Shown one piece after another: positions 27,143 through 37,203 of a stretch of DNA of 64,000 nucleotides. The position numbers and the translations under genes were made by a program. Where the stretch lies: contig NZ_AP021881.1 in assembly GCF_009937995.1 (NCBI RefSeq), positions 2,108,001 through 2,172,000 on the forward strand, written 5' to 3'. Source of the stretch: Sulfuriferula nivalis (GTDB lineage: Bacteria > Pseudomonadota > Gammaproteobacteria > Burkholderiales > Sulfuriferulaceae). Under the pieces are notes generated by a model. The model saw only the letters and a list, made by a program, of their open reading frames with translations, was not told the DNA's origin and made no database searches. Numbering within the stretch: the stretch's first letter is position 1; every line of letters begins with the position of its first letter.

Positions 27143-30100
27143 ATGTGGTTACGTATGTGGATGCGGGTTGTAATTGTTTTACTTATGCTGAGTTTACAGT
27201 CCGTATGGGCGGCAGGTTTTCAGATCGAGAGTTTCTCCCCGCAAGGGACAGTCAAGGGTGTGCGACAGGTGACGGCACGCTTTACTGCACCGATGATTCC
27301 ATTTGGCGATCCGCGTTTGCCTGAACCTTTTGATATCGATTGCCCGGAAAAAGGCACGGCGCGCTGGGTTGATGCAGAAAACTGGGCGTACGATTTTGAC
27401 CGTGATCTGCCAGCCGGCGTTAGCTGTCGGTTCGTACTCAAAGCCGGACTCAAAGCATTGGACGGCAGTGCGCCGAACGGTACGTTGGCATTTACCTTTA
27501 ACACAGGCGGGCCTTCAGTATTACGTACTGAACCGGATGAAGGTTCGCAGATAGAAGAACGCCAGATTTTCATCCTCGGTCTGGATGCGACAGTCCGCAA
27601 GGATAGCGTGCTAGAGCATGCATGGTGCTCAGCACAGGGTATCAACGAAAAGATCGGCGTACGTTTCATCGAGGGCGCAATGCGCCAGCGCATACTGGCA
27701 GCCAGCCAGAATACGCTCGGTGGCATGCTGCAGGTTCTGTTCAAATCGCGTGATCACGCTGCCATTGCCACTTTTTCGGTAAAGGAAAAGGGCACCCCTT
27801 TCGAACAGGCGCTCAAGGCAAATGATGATCGCATCGTTGTGCTGCAGTGCGCACGCCGACTGCCGGCCAAATCGGATGTCAGTCTGGTATGGGGTGCGGG
27901 CATTGCTACACAGAGCGGAATTACGACCGATCAGGATCAGGCGCTGGCTTTCGAAGTACGCGAGAATTTTCGGGCAAAATTCAATTGCGAGCGGGTCAAC
28001 AAGCATTCCAACTGTATCCCTATGCTGCCAATGACGCTGGACTTCACTGCGCCAGTGCCTGCCCGTTTTGCCAAACAGATTACGCTGACAGGTGCCGGCA
28101 AGACATGGCACGCAGTGTTCAGTAAAGATGATAGCAATGCAGTAAATAGTGTCAATTTTAGCGGCCCATTTCCTGAGCATGCTACTTTCAAGCTGACGCT
28201 GCCAGAAGCGATACGCGATGACGCAGGGCGTCCCTTATACAATCGCAAGCGCTTCCCGTTGCAGGTCAAGACTGATTTTGCACCGCCACTAGCCAAATTC
28301 CCCGCCGAATTCGGCATCATCGAACTCAATGCCGGTGCCACACTGCCAGTGACAGTGCGTAATCTGGAGCCGGCTCTGGCAGTCACCAAAATTCAGGCTG
28401 AACAGGATATACCGGGCAAAACACTCAGAGTCAGCGACAATCCGAAAGATATCTTGTACTGGCTGAAGCTGGTCAGAAAAAATGCCAATGACGAGTGGGA
28501 ATACGATGAAGATAAAGGCCGTTCCGTGCCTGTGGTTCGTTCCGGCGATCAGCCAACCCGTTTCCATCTGCCCAAGCCCAATGGTGCGAAGGCATTTGAA
28601 ATCATCGGCATCCCGCTGGAGCAGCCGGGACTGCATATCGTAGAGCTGGCCAGTCCCAAGCTGGGTGCAGCCTTGCTGGGCGAGAAAAAACCTTATTACG
28701 TGCGCACAGCCGCGCTGGTGACCAACCTCTCTGTGCATTTCAAGCAGGGGCGCGAGTCGTCGCTGGTATGGGTGACATCGCTGGATAAGGGTGAACCGGT
28801 AGCCAATGCCGCAGTAGATGTGCGGGATTGCGGCGGCACCAGTTACTGGAAGGGCAAAACCGACAAAGACGGCATTGCCAATATTGAAACAGCACTGCCA
28901 TCACTGGACGAATTACCGATCTGTTTTGAGTACAACCGCAGCTATTTCGTGACTGCGCGACTGGGCAAGGATAACAGTTTCGTATTCTCCGACTGGAATG
29001 AAGGTATCAACCGCTGGCGTTTCAACCTGCCCGACGGTAGCTATAACGGCCCGATACTGACAACCACGGTATTCGACCGCACCTTGCTGCGCGCGGGCGA
29101 AACCGTACACATGAAGCATTTTTACCGCCGTCATACCCGTAGCGGCTTTGCGCTGCCAGCAGCAGACAGTTTACCTCCCCTGTTGCGCATTACGCATCAG
29201 GGCAGCGAGCAGAAATACGAGATGCCGCTGAAATGGAATGCCGACGATACCGCCGAATCTGTGTGGACGGTGCCGAAAGATGCAAAGTCCGGCAGTTATA
29301 CGGTGGAAATGGTGACATCGAAAGGCCAGAATAGCGACAGTCGCATGAGCGGCAGCTTCCGCGTCGAGGCGTTCCGCGTTCCAACCATGAAAGCCGTACT
29401 CAAACCATTGGGTACGCCGTTGATCAATGTCGATAGCGCCGAACTGGATATGCAGTTGAACTATTTATCCGGCGGCGGAGCTGGCGGGTTACCGGTCAAA
29501 CTGCGCGGTCTGGTCGAGCCCCGTACAGTCAGTTTTGCAGATTATCCCGATTTCACTTTTGCCAACGGCAGCGTGAAGGAAGGTTTGCAGGCAGAAGCTT
29601 CCAATCAGTGGCAGTTTGGCGATGACGAAAACGATGACGACGATGCACCGGCTATCAATACCGCTGTCAGCGGCAGCCGTCCGCTGGCATTGCGCAATCT
29701 GGTGCTGGATAAGAACGGTGCAATTCGTGCCACGCTGGATAAGTTACCACGCTCGGATGCGCCACAGGATGTGACGGCCGAGCTGGAGTATCGCGACCCT
29801 AATGGCGAAACGCTGGCTGCATCCAGTCATTTTACGTTGTGGCCGTCGCGCATCGTGCTCGGTATCAAGCCCGATGCCTGGGCGGCAAGCAAGGAGCATC
29901 TCAAATTTCATGTACTGGCGCTCGATACCGCAGGCAAGCCACTGGCCGGCGTTCCCGTCAGTGTGGACATGTTGCAGCAGAAAAGCTATTCGCACCGCAA
30001 ACGCCTGATCGGTGGATTTTATGCTTATGAACATAAGAGCGAGATCAAACGGTTAGCCGATATCTGTCAGGGCGTCACCGATGCCAAAGGCTATGTGCAT

Positions 30101-32917
30101 TGCGACACGCATAGTGATACCGACGGCAATCTTATCCTGCGTGCGCATGCCACCGACGATGCCGGTAACGCCAGCTGGGCGCATCGCGAAATCTGGGTTG
30201 CCGGCAAGGACGACTGGTGGTTCGATGCCAGCAACGACGACCGTATGGACGTGTTGCCGGAAAAACCGCGCTACGAGCCAGGCGATACGGCCACTTTCCA
30301 GGTGCGCATGCCGTTCCGCGAAGCGACAGCGCTGGTCACGGTGGAACGCGAGGGAGTGATTGATTCCTTTGTGCAGCATATCTCCGGCAAAGAAGCGGTG
30401 GTGAAACTGCCGATCAAGTCTAGTTACGCACCGAATGTTTTCGTCTCGGTACTGGCTGTGCGCGGCAGAATGGACGACGTCCAACCCGGCGCGCTGGTCG
30501 ATCTGGGCAAGCCGGCATTCAAGCTCGGTATCGGCCAGATCAACGTCGGCTGGCGCGCGCATGAGTTAAAAGTCGCCGTCCACGCTGATCGCGACGAATA
30601 CAAAATCCGCGACAAGGCGCATGTCAAAATCAAGGTGATACGCGCAGACGGCAGCACCCTGCCCGCCGGAGCGGAAGTCGCACTGGCGGCCGTGGACGAA
30701 GGTCTGCTGGAGCTGATGCCGAACGATAGCTGGAAACTGCTGGAAACTATGATGAGCACGCGCGGGCTGGAAGTCGATACCGCTACCGCCCAAATGCAGG
30801 TAGTCGGCAAACGCCACTTCGGTCGCAAGGCCGTGCCGCATGGTGGCGGCGGCGGACATCAGGCTGCACGCGAGTTGTTTGAAACGCTGCTCAAGTGGCA
30901 GGCCCGGGTGAAGCTGGATGCCAACGGCGAGGCGGAAGTGGATGTGCCGCTCAACGATGCACTGAGCTCATTCCGTATCGTAGCCATTGCGCATGCCGGG
31001 GCCGGTCTGTTCGGCACCGGATCGACTTCGGTGCACACGACTCAGGATGTAATTCTGCTGTCCGGGCTGCCACCCATGGTGCGTGAGCAAGACAGCTATC
31101 GCGCTGGGTTCACCGTGCGTAATGCCTCCAAAGGTACATTGACCCTAAAGGTACAGGCCAAACTGACGCAAAGTCGCAGCGGCAGTACACCGCTGGCAGT
31201 GAAACCAGATCTGGCACCACAAACTGTCACGCTGGCGCCGGGGGCGGCACAGGAAGTTGCCTGGAACGTCACCGCGCCGCTGGATGCCGATAATTTACGC
31301 TGGGAAGTCGAAGCGCGTACACCGTCAGGCGATGCCGGCGACAAACTCGCAATTAGCCAAAAAGTCGTGCCAGCCGTACCAGTACGCACTTATCAGGCCA
31401 CGCTGTTGCAGCTCGACCAGCCGTTTGCATTAGCCGTAGCCAAACCCGCCGATGCACTGCCCGAACGCGGCGGCGTAGTGTTGCACATGCAGAGCCGTCT
31501 CGCCGATGAATTGGCCGGAGTACAGGATTACATGGCGTCATACCCATATACCTGTCTGGAACAGCAAGTTTCACAGGCTGTGGCATTGCGCGATCAGAAA
31601 CGCTGGGATCGTGTTATGGACAGCCTGCCCGCCTATCTCGACAACGACGGCATGGCTAAGTATTTCCCAATGATGCAGGAAGGCAGCGACACCCTGACCG
31701 CTTATCTGATGGCAATTGCAAATGAAGCTGGCTGGACTATTCCCAATACCAGTCTCGAACGCATGAACAAGGCGCTTAATGGCTTTGTAACTGGTCGCGT
31801 GCGTCGCTATTCCGCACTGCCCACTGCCGATCTGGCAATACGTAAGATCGCTGCACTGGAAGCGTTATCGCGTTATCAGGAGGTAGGCGATGAGATGACA
31901 CAATCCTTCTCCATCGAACCCAACCTGTGGCCGACCTCGGCGGTGCTGGACTGGTACGACCTGCTCAAGCATGCATCCGGACTGGCAGAACGCGACAAAC
32001 GCATGCAGGAAGCGCAAGGCATTATCCGTTCACGCCTGAATTTCCAGGGTACGACCATGGGCTTTGCTACCGAACGCAGCGATTATCTGTGGTGGTTGAT
32101 GATATCCGGCGACGTCAATGCCAATCGAGCCATACTCGACCTGCTGGACAACCCGCAATGGCAGAAAGATATGCCGCGTCTGGTACGTGGCAGCATTGGG
32201 CGGCAACACAAGGGTCGTTGGCAGACTACGGTTGCCAATGCATGGGGCGTGCTGGCGCTGGAGAAATTTTCGCAACGGTTCGAAGCCGTGCCGGTGACAG
32301 GCAAGACCGTTGCCTCGCTGTCCGGCCAACAGGATAAAACCCTGGACTGGAGCCAGCACGCCAAGGGTGGCGATCTAGCTTTCAACTGGCCGGCAACATC
32401 GCAAACCTTGCACGCTGTGCAGAATGGCACTGGCAAACCTTGGCTAACAGTGGAAAGTCGCGCTGCCATTCCGCTCAAACAGCCGCTCAGCTCAGGTTTC
32501 CATGTAGTGCGCACGGTAACTGCGCTGGAACAGAAGGTAAAAGGCCGCTGGAGCCGGGGCGACGTGCTGCGCGTACACCTCGATCTCGAAGCACAGTCGG
32601 ACATGAGCTGGGTAGTAGTCGACGACCCTATCCCTGCCGGAGCATCGGTGCTGGGTACGGGGTTAGGACGCGATTCGGCCATATTTGCCAAGGGTGAGAA
32701 AAAACGCGGCTGGGTCTGGCCTGCTTTTGAGGAACGCACATTCGAGGCTTTCCGCGCCTATTATGCATTCGTACCTAAGGGTAGCTGGAGTGTGGAATAT
32801 ACCGTGCGGCTGAATAATTCTGGTCATTTCGAGCTGCCCGCCACTCGGGTCGAAGCCATGTATGCGCCGGAAATGTTCGGCGAAATTCCGAATCAGGATA
32901 TGAAAATTCAGGAGTGA
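27143..32917 (+). CDS. Bacterial alpha-2-macroglobulin
   Basis: A 1924-residue periplasmic protease trap, like E. coli YfhM. It has a signal peptide (cleavage near residue 24 after VWAA) but no lipobox cysteine, so it is probably not a lipoprotein. MG-type beta domains fill the first two thirds. The bait-region flank and an ANA-like region precede the thioester motif YTCLEQ, with C1471 and Q1474 (covalent trapping of the protease). A complement-like helical domain and C-terminal receptor-like domain follow. GGGGGAG precedes the ATG. pbpC starts one base after the stop, the usual pairing: the trap guards the cell when the outer membrane is breached and PBP1C repairs peptidoglycan. The gene is clearly more G+C-rich at third positions than its neighbours. 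Confidence 0.94.
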   Translation: MWLRMWMRVVIVLLMLSLQSVWAAGFQIESFSPQGTVKGVRQVTARFTAPMIPFGDPRLPEPFDIDCPEKGTARWVDAENWAYDFDRDLPAGVSCRFVLKAGLKALDGSAPNGTLAFTFNTGGPSVLRTEPDEGSQIEERQIFILGLDATVRKDSVLEHAWCSAQGINEKIGVRFIEGAMRQRILAASQNTLGGMLQVLFKSRDHAAIATFSVKEKGTPFEQALKANDDRIVVLQCARRLPAKSDVSLVWGAGIATQSGITTDQDQALAFEVRENFRAKFNCERVNKHSNCIPMLPMTLDFTAPVPARFAKQITLTGAGKTWHAVFSKDDSNAVNSVNFSGPFPEHATFKLTLPEAIRDDAGRPLYNRKRFPLQVKTDFAPPLAKFPAEFGIIELNAGATLPVTVRNLEPALAVTKIQAEQDIPGKTLRVSDNPKDILYWLKLVRKNANDEWEYDEDKGRSVPVVRSGDQPTRFHLPKPNGAKAFEIIGIPLEQPGLHIVELASPKLGAALLGEKKPYYVRTAALVTNLSVHFKQGRESSLVWVTSLDKGEPVANAAVDVRDCGGTSYWKGKTDKDGIANIETALPSLDELPICFEYNRSYFVTARLGKDNSFVFSDWNEGINRWRFNLPDGSYNGPILTTTVFDRTLLRAGETVHMKHFYRRHTRSGFALPAADSLPPLLRITHQGSEQKYEMPLKWNADDTAESVWTVPKDAKSGSYTVEMVTSKGQNSDSRMSGSFRVEAFRVPTMKAVLKPLGTPLINVDSAELDMQLNYLSGGGAGGLPVKLRGLVEPRTVSFADYPDFTFANGSVKEGLQAEASNQWQFGDDENDDDDAPAINTAVSGSRPLALRNLVLDKNGAIRATLDKLPRSDAPQDVTAELEYRDPNGETLAASSHFTLWPSRIVLGIKPDAWAASKEHLKFHVLALDTAGKPLAGVPVSVDMLQQKSYSHRKRLIGGFYAYEHKSEIKRLADICQGVTDAKGYVHCDTHSDTDGNLILRAHATDDAGNASWAHREIWVAGKDDWWFDASNDDRMDVLPEKPRYEPGDTATFQVRMPFREATALVTVEREGVIDSFVQHISGKEAVVKLPIKSSYAPNVFVSVLAVRGRMDDVQPGALVDLGKPAFKLGIGQINVGWRAHELKVAVHADRDEYKIRDKAHVKIKVIRADGSTLPAGAEVALAAVDEGLLELMPNDSWKLLETMMSTRGLEVDTATAQMQVVGKRHFGRKAVPHGGGGGHQAARELFETLLKWQARVKLDANGEAEVDVPLNDALSSFRIVAIAHAGAGLFGTGSTSVHTTQDVILLSGLPPMVREQDSYRAGFTVRNASKGTLTLKVQAKLTQSRSGSTPLAVKPDLAPQTVTLAPGAAQEVAWNVTAPLDADNLRWEVEARTPSGDAGDKLAISQKVVPAVPVRTYQATLLQLDQPFALAVAKPADALPERGGVVLHMQSRLADELAGVQDYMASYPYTCLEQQVSQAVALRDQKRWDRVMDSLPAYLDNDGMAKYFPMMQEGSDTLTAYLMAIANEAGWTIPNTSLERMNKALNGFVTGRVRRYSALPTADLAIRKIAALEALSRYQEVGDEMTQSFSIEPNLWPTSAVLDWYDLLKHASGLAERDKRMQEAQGIIRSRLNFQGTTMGFATERSDYLWWLMISGDVNANRAILDLLDNPQWQKDMPRLVRGSIGRQHKGRWQTTVANAWGVLALEKFSQRFEAVPVTGKTVASLSGQQDKTLDWSQHAKGGDLAFNWPATSQTLHAVQNGTGKPWLTVESRAAIPLKQPLSSGFHVVRTVTALEQKVKGRWSRGDVLRVHLDLEAQSDMSWVVVDDPIPAGASVLGTGLGRDSAIFAKGEKKRGWVWPAFEERTFEAFRAYYAFVPKGSWSVEYTVRLNNSGHFELPATRVEAMYAPEMFGEIPNQDMKIQE

Positions 32918-32918
32918 C

Positions 32919-35072
32919 ATGGACGTTATTCGGGTATTACTCTCAAGACCGGCTTCACGCTGGATCAATGTCTGGCTTTTGCTGACTGGTCTGCTGACAG
33001 CAGCAGCAGGACATGCGGCATTGCCGACTTTTGCCGAAGTAAAGGCCGGTTATGTGCCTTCCGATGCTACGCTACTCGATCGCAATGACGTTGTTATCGA
33101 TCAGTTGCGCATCGACATGAAAATACGTCGACTCAACTGGACACCATTGCAGGATATTTCACCGATACTGCTGACAACCGTGATTCAGGCGGAGGACAAA
33201 CGCTTTTACGAACACGCGGGGGTAGACTGGAAAGCGCTGGCAAGTGCGGCTGTCGACATGTTGTTTCAGGACAGGCAGCGAGGCGCCAGTACGTTAACCA
33301 TGCAACTGGTCAGCCAGCTGAATCCGGCACTGCTGCCGAAGAAGAACAAGCGCACCTATACGCAAAAATGGGATCAGATTGCGGCAGCACGCGAGCTGGA
33401 AAAAAACTGGAGCAAGCCGCAGATACTCGAAGCTTATTTCAATCTGGTGAGCTTTCGCGGCGAATTTCAGGGCATAGGCGCTGCAGCCAAAGGCTTGTTC
33501 AATAAAACACCGGACGGACTGGACGAGGCAGAAGCCTTGTTACTATCGAGTTTGCTACGCGCACCTAATGCGACGCCGGGCACGGTAGCAAAACGCGCTT
33601 GCCAGCTCGCCATCAGCGCCGGGGTAAAAACGTCGTGTACGGCAATTCAAGCCAAAGCCGCCATCAGTCTGGATCGTGCTTTCAATATCGCACCGGAAAT
33701 CGCACTGGCACCCCACGTTGCCCGCCGCTTGCTCAAAGATGCCGGACAACCAGTACGTTCGACGCTGGATGCTGCTACCCAGCAATTCGCTACTCAATCG
33801 CTGTTTGAACAATTGGCCGGACTAGCCGGTAGCCATGTACAGGAAGGCGCTGTGCTGGTGGTGGATAACAAAAGTGGCGAAGTGCTGGCCTATGTCAGCG
33901 GCGGCCCCAATTCACGCAATATTTATGTGGATGGCGTGCTCGCTCCTCGTCAGGCAGGCTCGACGCTGAAGCCTTTTCTTTATAGTCTGGCGCTGGAGCA
34001 GCGCCTGCTGACAGCGGCCTCACTGATCGACGATGCGCCAGTTAATTTGTCTACGCCCAACGGTCTGTATGTGCCGCAGAATTATGATCATGAGTTCAAA
34101 GGTATGGTCAGCGCGCGGCTGGCGCTGAGCGGATCGCTCAATGTGCCGGCAGTGAAAACGCTGATGCTGGTAGGTACCGACACATTCATCGATCGCTTGA
34201 ATGCGCTAGGTTTCGACGGGCTGACCGAGGATGGCGATTATTACGGTTATTCGCTAGCGCTGGGCTCTGCCGAAGTGAGCTTGTGGCAATTGGTAGATGG
34301 TTATCGTACCTTGGCAAATAGTGGCCGTTACAGCACACTGAGTTTGACGCCCGGCAGCAGCGGCAAGGCAGTGCAAGTAATAGATCCGGCAGCTGCCTTT
34401 GTGGTGGGAGACATCCTCTCAGACCGCGGCGCACGCGCTATTACTTTCGGCCTGGACAGTCCACTCGCAACCCGTTACTGGTCTGCCGTCAAAACCGGCA
34501 CCAGCAAGGACATGCGTGACAACTGGTGCGTCGGGTTTTCCGAGCGTTATACCGTTGGTGTATGGGTAGGCAATTTTAACGGCGACGCCATGCGCGACGT
34601 TTCCGGCATCAGCGGCGCAGCACCGGTCTGGCTGGAGGTCATGAATTTTCTCAATGGCGCTGCACCTGGGCGGGCACCAACCGCACCGCAGGGTGTTGTC
34701 GCCCAGAATGTACGATTCAATCCTGCTGTAGAACCGCCGCGACGCGAATGGTTTCTTGCCGGTACCGCCAGCTCAGTGATCAATCTTGCTCCGACGGGCA
34801 GTGTGCGTCCTCGCATTCGCTACCCTGGGGCAGGTGAAATTTTAGCACTTGATCCGGATATACCGCCTGCCAATCAGGCAGTGTTTTTCGAGATGTTTCC
34901 AGTTGATACGTCCATGCAGTGGCAGCTGGACGGTAACGTATTGCCTGCCGATACTCCCTGGCACCCTCAGTCAGGTGAGCATATGCTGGTGTTGCTAGAT
35001 AGTGCTGGGCAAGAAGTGGATAAGGTACATTTTGTTGTACGTGGCAATTTAAGGCAGACAAGTAGTAGATAA
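32919..35072 (+). CDS. pbpC: Penicillin-binding protein 1C
   Basis: Bifunctional peptidoglycan synthase of 717 residues, anchored by an N-terminal helix (about 15-34). The glycosyltransferase (GT51) domain shows EDKRFYEHAGVDWKAL and RGASTLTMQLVSQLNP. The transpeptidase domain has S348 in the STLK motif, SGSLN (SxN) and KTGTS (KTGT). The last 90 residues form the BiPBP_C beta domain typical of PBP1C. It follows the alpha-2-macroglobulin gene with one base between, as in many proteobacteria, and shares its raised G+C. It ends before a convergent gene with a 12-bp inverted repeat between. Confidence 0.96.
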   Translation: MDVIRVLLSRPASRWINVWLLLTGLLTAAAGHAALPTFAEVKAGYVPSDATLLDRNDVVIDQLRIDMKIRRLNWTPLQDISPILLTTVIQAEDKRFYEHAGVDWKALASAAVDMLFQDRQRGASTLTMQLVSQLNPALLPKKNKRTYTQKWDQIAAARELEKNWSKPQILEAYFNLVSFRGEFQGIGAAAKGLFNKTPDGLDEAEALLLSSLLRAPNATPGTVAKRACQLAISAGVKTSCTAIQAKAAISLDRAFNIAPEIALAPHVARRLLKDAGQPVRSTLDAATQQFATQSLFEQLAGLAGSHVQEGAVLVVDNKSGEVLAYVSGGPNSRNIYVDGVLAPRQAGSTLKPFLYSLALEQRLLTAASLIDDAPVNLSTPNGLYVPQNYDHEFKGMVSARLALSGSLNVPAVKTLMLVGTDTFIDRLNALGFDGLTEDGDYYGYSLALGSAEVSLWQLVDGYRTLANSGRYSTLSLTPGSSGKAVQVIDPAAAFVVGDILSDRGARAITFGLDSPLATRYWSAVKTGTSKDMRDNWCVGFSERYTVGVWVGNFNGDAMRDVSGISGAAPVWLEVMNFLNGAAPGRAPTAPQGVVAQNVRFNPAVEPPRREWFLAGTASSVINLAPTGSVRPRIRYPGAGEILALDPDIPPANQAVFFEMFPVDTSMQWQLDGNVLPADTPWHPQSGEHMLVLLDSAGQEVDKVHFVVRGNLRQTSSR

Positions 35073-35085
35073 CGGCGCATGAAAT

Positions 35086-35134
35086 CTATACATCCTCATC
35101 ATAAACAACTGCCGGACTGGAGGAGGATGTATAG
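35086..35134. repeat. 12-bp perfect inverted repeat between convergent genes
   Basis: CTATACATCCTC at 35086-35097 is the exact reverse complement of GAGGATGTATAG at 35123-35134, with 25 bases between. It sits in the 70-base gap between the 3' ends of pbpC and the hydrolase gene. A bidirectional terminator is possible, although the loop is long and there is no T run; a protein-binding site is the other option. Confidence 0.65.
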
Positions 35135-35142
35135 CCACAAAT

Positions 35143-35919
35143 TCATTTCAGTTCATGCGTCCATCTCACTATTTCATCCATATCAGCAGTAGGTGCACCC
35201 TTGTGATCGGAGTCTGATTCATAATAATGATTAGATGGATTAGCAGGCAGCTTGCTATACAGCGGGATATTCACCTGTCTTAAAGCTGGATAATCATTTT
35301 TAGCTACTGTCCATAAAATGGGCACTTTTGCAGCCAGAACCGAATATTCCAGATTCATTGCACCTTCAGGATCAAACCAGCTCAGGTATATATTCGGCGT
35401 AGTTATTACAGTAAATAAGCCACGACTGCCTTCATAATCATTCAGCCCCACAGTGACATCCCCTTGTCCTGTTGCCTGCAATTGCCGGGCTTGCGCAACA
35501 GTCTCACCCAGCTTTTCCCTGAAACCAGCGCTGGCGACATTACCTCCGGGTGACATGGCAATCACGCCATCAACTGGCAGCACCCCTGCCAGATACATGG
35601 CAAATACGCCGCCCTGACTATGCCCGGCCACAAACACTTTTTGCGCGCCTTGTTGCCGCAAGGAAAGTATTGCCGCTTCTACTTCACGCTGCGCATGTGC
35701 TACATCGACATCATAATGACGACGTCCAGACCATGGCATATCCAGATTACTCACCAGATATCCCCGTGTTTGCAAACCTTCAGCCAGCGTACTCACTAAT
35801 CCAGACGGTGAGCCGCCTTTACCGTGCATGATGACTATACCCAGCTGCGGCGATTGTGCATGTGCCAGCGATCCGAACCACATCAGACACCAGGCTAACA
35901 AAATTGATCTGAACGCCAT
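35143..35919 (-). CDS. Secreted alpha/beta hydrolase
   Basis: A 258-residue protein with a signal peptide (cleavage near residue 21 after AHA). The alpha/beta-hydrolase fold is marked by VIMHGKGGSPSGL near the N-terminus (oxyanion loop), the nucleophile elbow VAGHSQGGVFA (serine at about residue 99), and a late SDHKGAPT with the probable catalytic histidine. The substrate is unknown; esterase or dienelactone-hydrolase-like activity is the general expectation. AAGGAG lies before the ATG and the gene follows the metal-efflux outer-membrane gene after 21 bases, so it is likely part of that operon. Confidence 0.82.
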   Translation of the reverse strand: MAFRSILLAWCLMWFGSLAHAQSPQLGIVIMHGKGGSPSGLVSTLAEGLQTRGYLVSNLDMPWSGRRHYDVDVAHAQREVEAAILSLRQQGAQKVFVAGHSQGGVFAMYLAGVLPVDGVIAMSPGGNVASAGFREKLGETVAQARQLQATGQGDVTVGLNDYEGSRGLFTVITTPNIYLSWFDPEGAMNLEYSVLAAKVPILWTVAKNDYPALRQVNIPLYSKLPANPSNHYYESDSDHKGAPTADMDEIVRWTHELK

Positions 35920-35940
35920 TTTTTGCTCCTTATATGATTT

Positions 35941-37203
35941 TTACTTGACGGGATCATGCCCTTCTTCATCGGCATCTATCGGCCACAAGGCATGTGTGTC
36001 CAATAGTAAACGATAACGCGCTTGCGCTGCCGCAAGTCGTGTATTGATGGCATTCAAATCTGCGTCCTGCGTCAAGCGGCGCGCGTTGAGCACATCCGTC
36101 AGCCCACTTTCCCCCAATTCATAGGCGCGCGTCATCAAGTCAGCATGACGGCGCATCGCAGTACTGGCTGCTTCACTAGCTTGCCATGCACCATAGGCAG
36201 ATTGCGTGGCGAGCCAGGTATTGGCAGTTTCGGTCTCGATTTTGGTACGCACTCCCGCTTCACGTTCACTGGCAACCAACTGATTCGCCGCCGCCATACG
36301 CGCAGTTGCGTAACGAGCGCTGCCCGTAAATGGAATAGTGAGATTGACCCCTATAATTTTTTCTTCACCACCACGTTCATTGGCAAAATGTATACCGACA
36401 CTAGGGTCTGGGACTTTATCTGCTTCGCTACGCTCCAACAGTGTTCCATAACGCAAGGTTTCATTATGGGCAATAGCCAGTTCATGGTTGTGTGCCATAC
36501 TGCGCTGCTGCCACACATCCAATGATTCGGTCACTCGTTCAGGCTGTGGCAGCACAGGTTTGGTTGGCAGCGCTATAGCTGGATATCGTCGATTCAGCTC
36601 ATTCTTTGCAGTCGCCAGCCGTAACTCAGCATCGGCCAGCTGTGCTTGTGACTGCGCTAACGCAGCTTCTGCCTGAAGCTGGTCAAGTTTGGCGGCATCC
36701 CCTGCACGTACGCGTTTATTAACCACGTCTAACTGAGTTTTCAGCCCATCTACTTGCGCTTGCCATTGCTGGGTTTGATAGAACTCACGCAACCAGTTAA
36801 ACCAGCTGGTCAATAACATACGGCCAGACTCATGCAGCGCGTCGCCGAGCACGAAATGACCTTGCTCCATACCTTGTTCACCGAGTTGCGCATCCAACCG
36901 CGCCTTATTCGGCAAACGTAACGCGCGTTCCAAGCCCACGTCCCATTCGTTATAACGCTGATCAGGTATCAAGGTATGACGTTGCTGCGTATTCAGGCGG
37001 ATAGCCGTTTCATACCCACCCGCCCGCAGACGGTCATTATTGGCCGATTCCACACCCAGATTCGCCGTTGCTGCACGTACTGTAGGCGTGTTATTCAATG
37101 CCGTAGTCACGGCAGCCAGAGAGGGTAAATCAGGTGGACTCATGTAGCTGTCTGCATAAGCGGGTAAGCTCATCATCACCGCTAAAAATAGTATTTTTTT
37201 CAT
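35941..37203 (-). CDS. TolC-family outer-membrane factor of metal RND efflux
   Basis: A 420-residue CzcC/CusC-type protein forming the outer-membrane and periplasmic exit duct of a tripartite efflux pump. It has a signal peptide (MKKILFLAVMMSLPAYA) and no lipobox. Long amphipathic helices (QLQAEAALAQSQAQLADAEL and the matching second repeat) are the two OEP domains. The ATG follows GGAGGCTTAA and sits directly after the stop of the pump gene, so it is coupled to it. The set (adaptor, pump, duct) is complete. Confidence 0.88.
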   Translation of the reverse strand: MKKILFLAVMMSLPAYADSYMSPPDLPSLAAVTTALNNTPTVRAATANLGVESANNDRLRAGGYETAIRLNTQQRHTLIPDQRYNEWDVGLERALRLPNKARLDAQLGEQGMEQGHFVLGDALHESGRMLLTSWFNWLREFYQTQQWQAQVDGLKTQLDVVNKRVRAGDAAKLDQLQAEAALAQSQAQLADAELRLATAKNELNRRYPAIALPTKPVLPQPERVTESLDVWQQRSMAHNHELAIAHNETLRYGTLLERSEADKVPDPSVGIHFANERGGEEKIIGVNLTIPFTGSARYATARMAAANQLVASEREAGVRTKIETETANTWLATQSAYGAWQASEAASTAMRRHADLMTRAYELGESGLTDVLNARRLTQDADLNAINTRLAAAQARYRLLLDTHALWPIDADEEGHDPVK

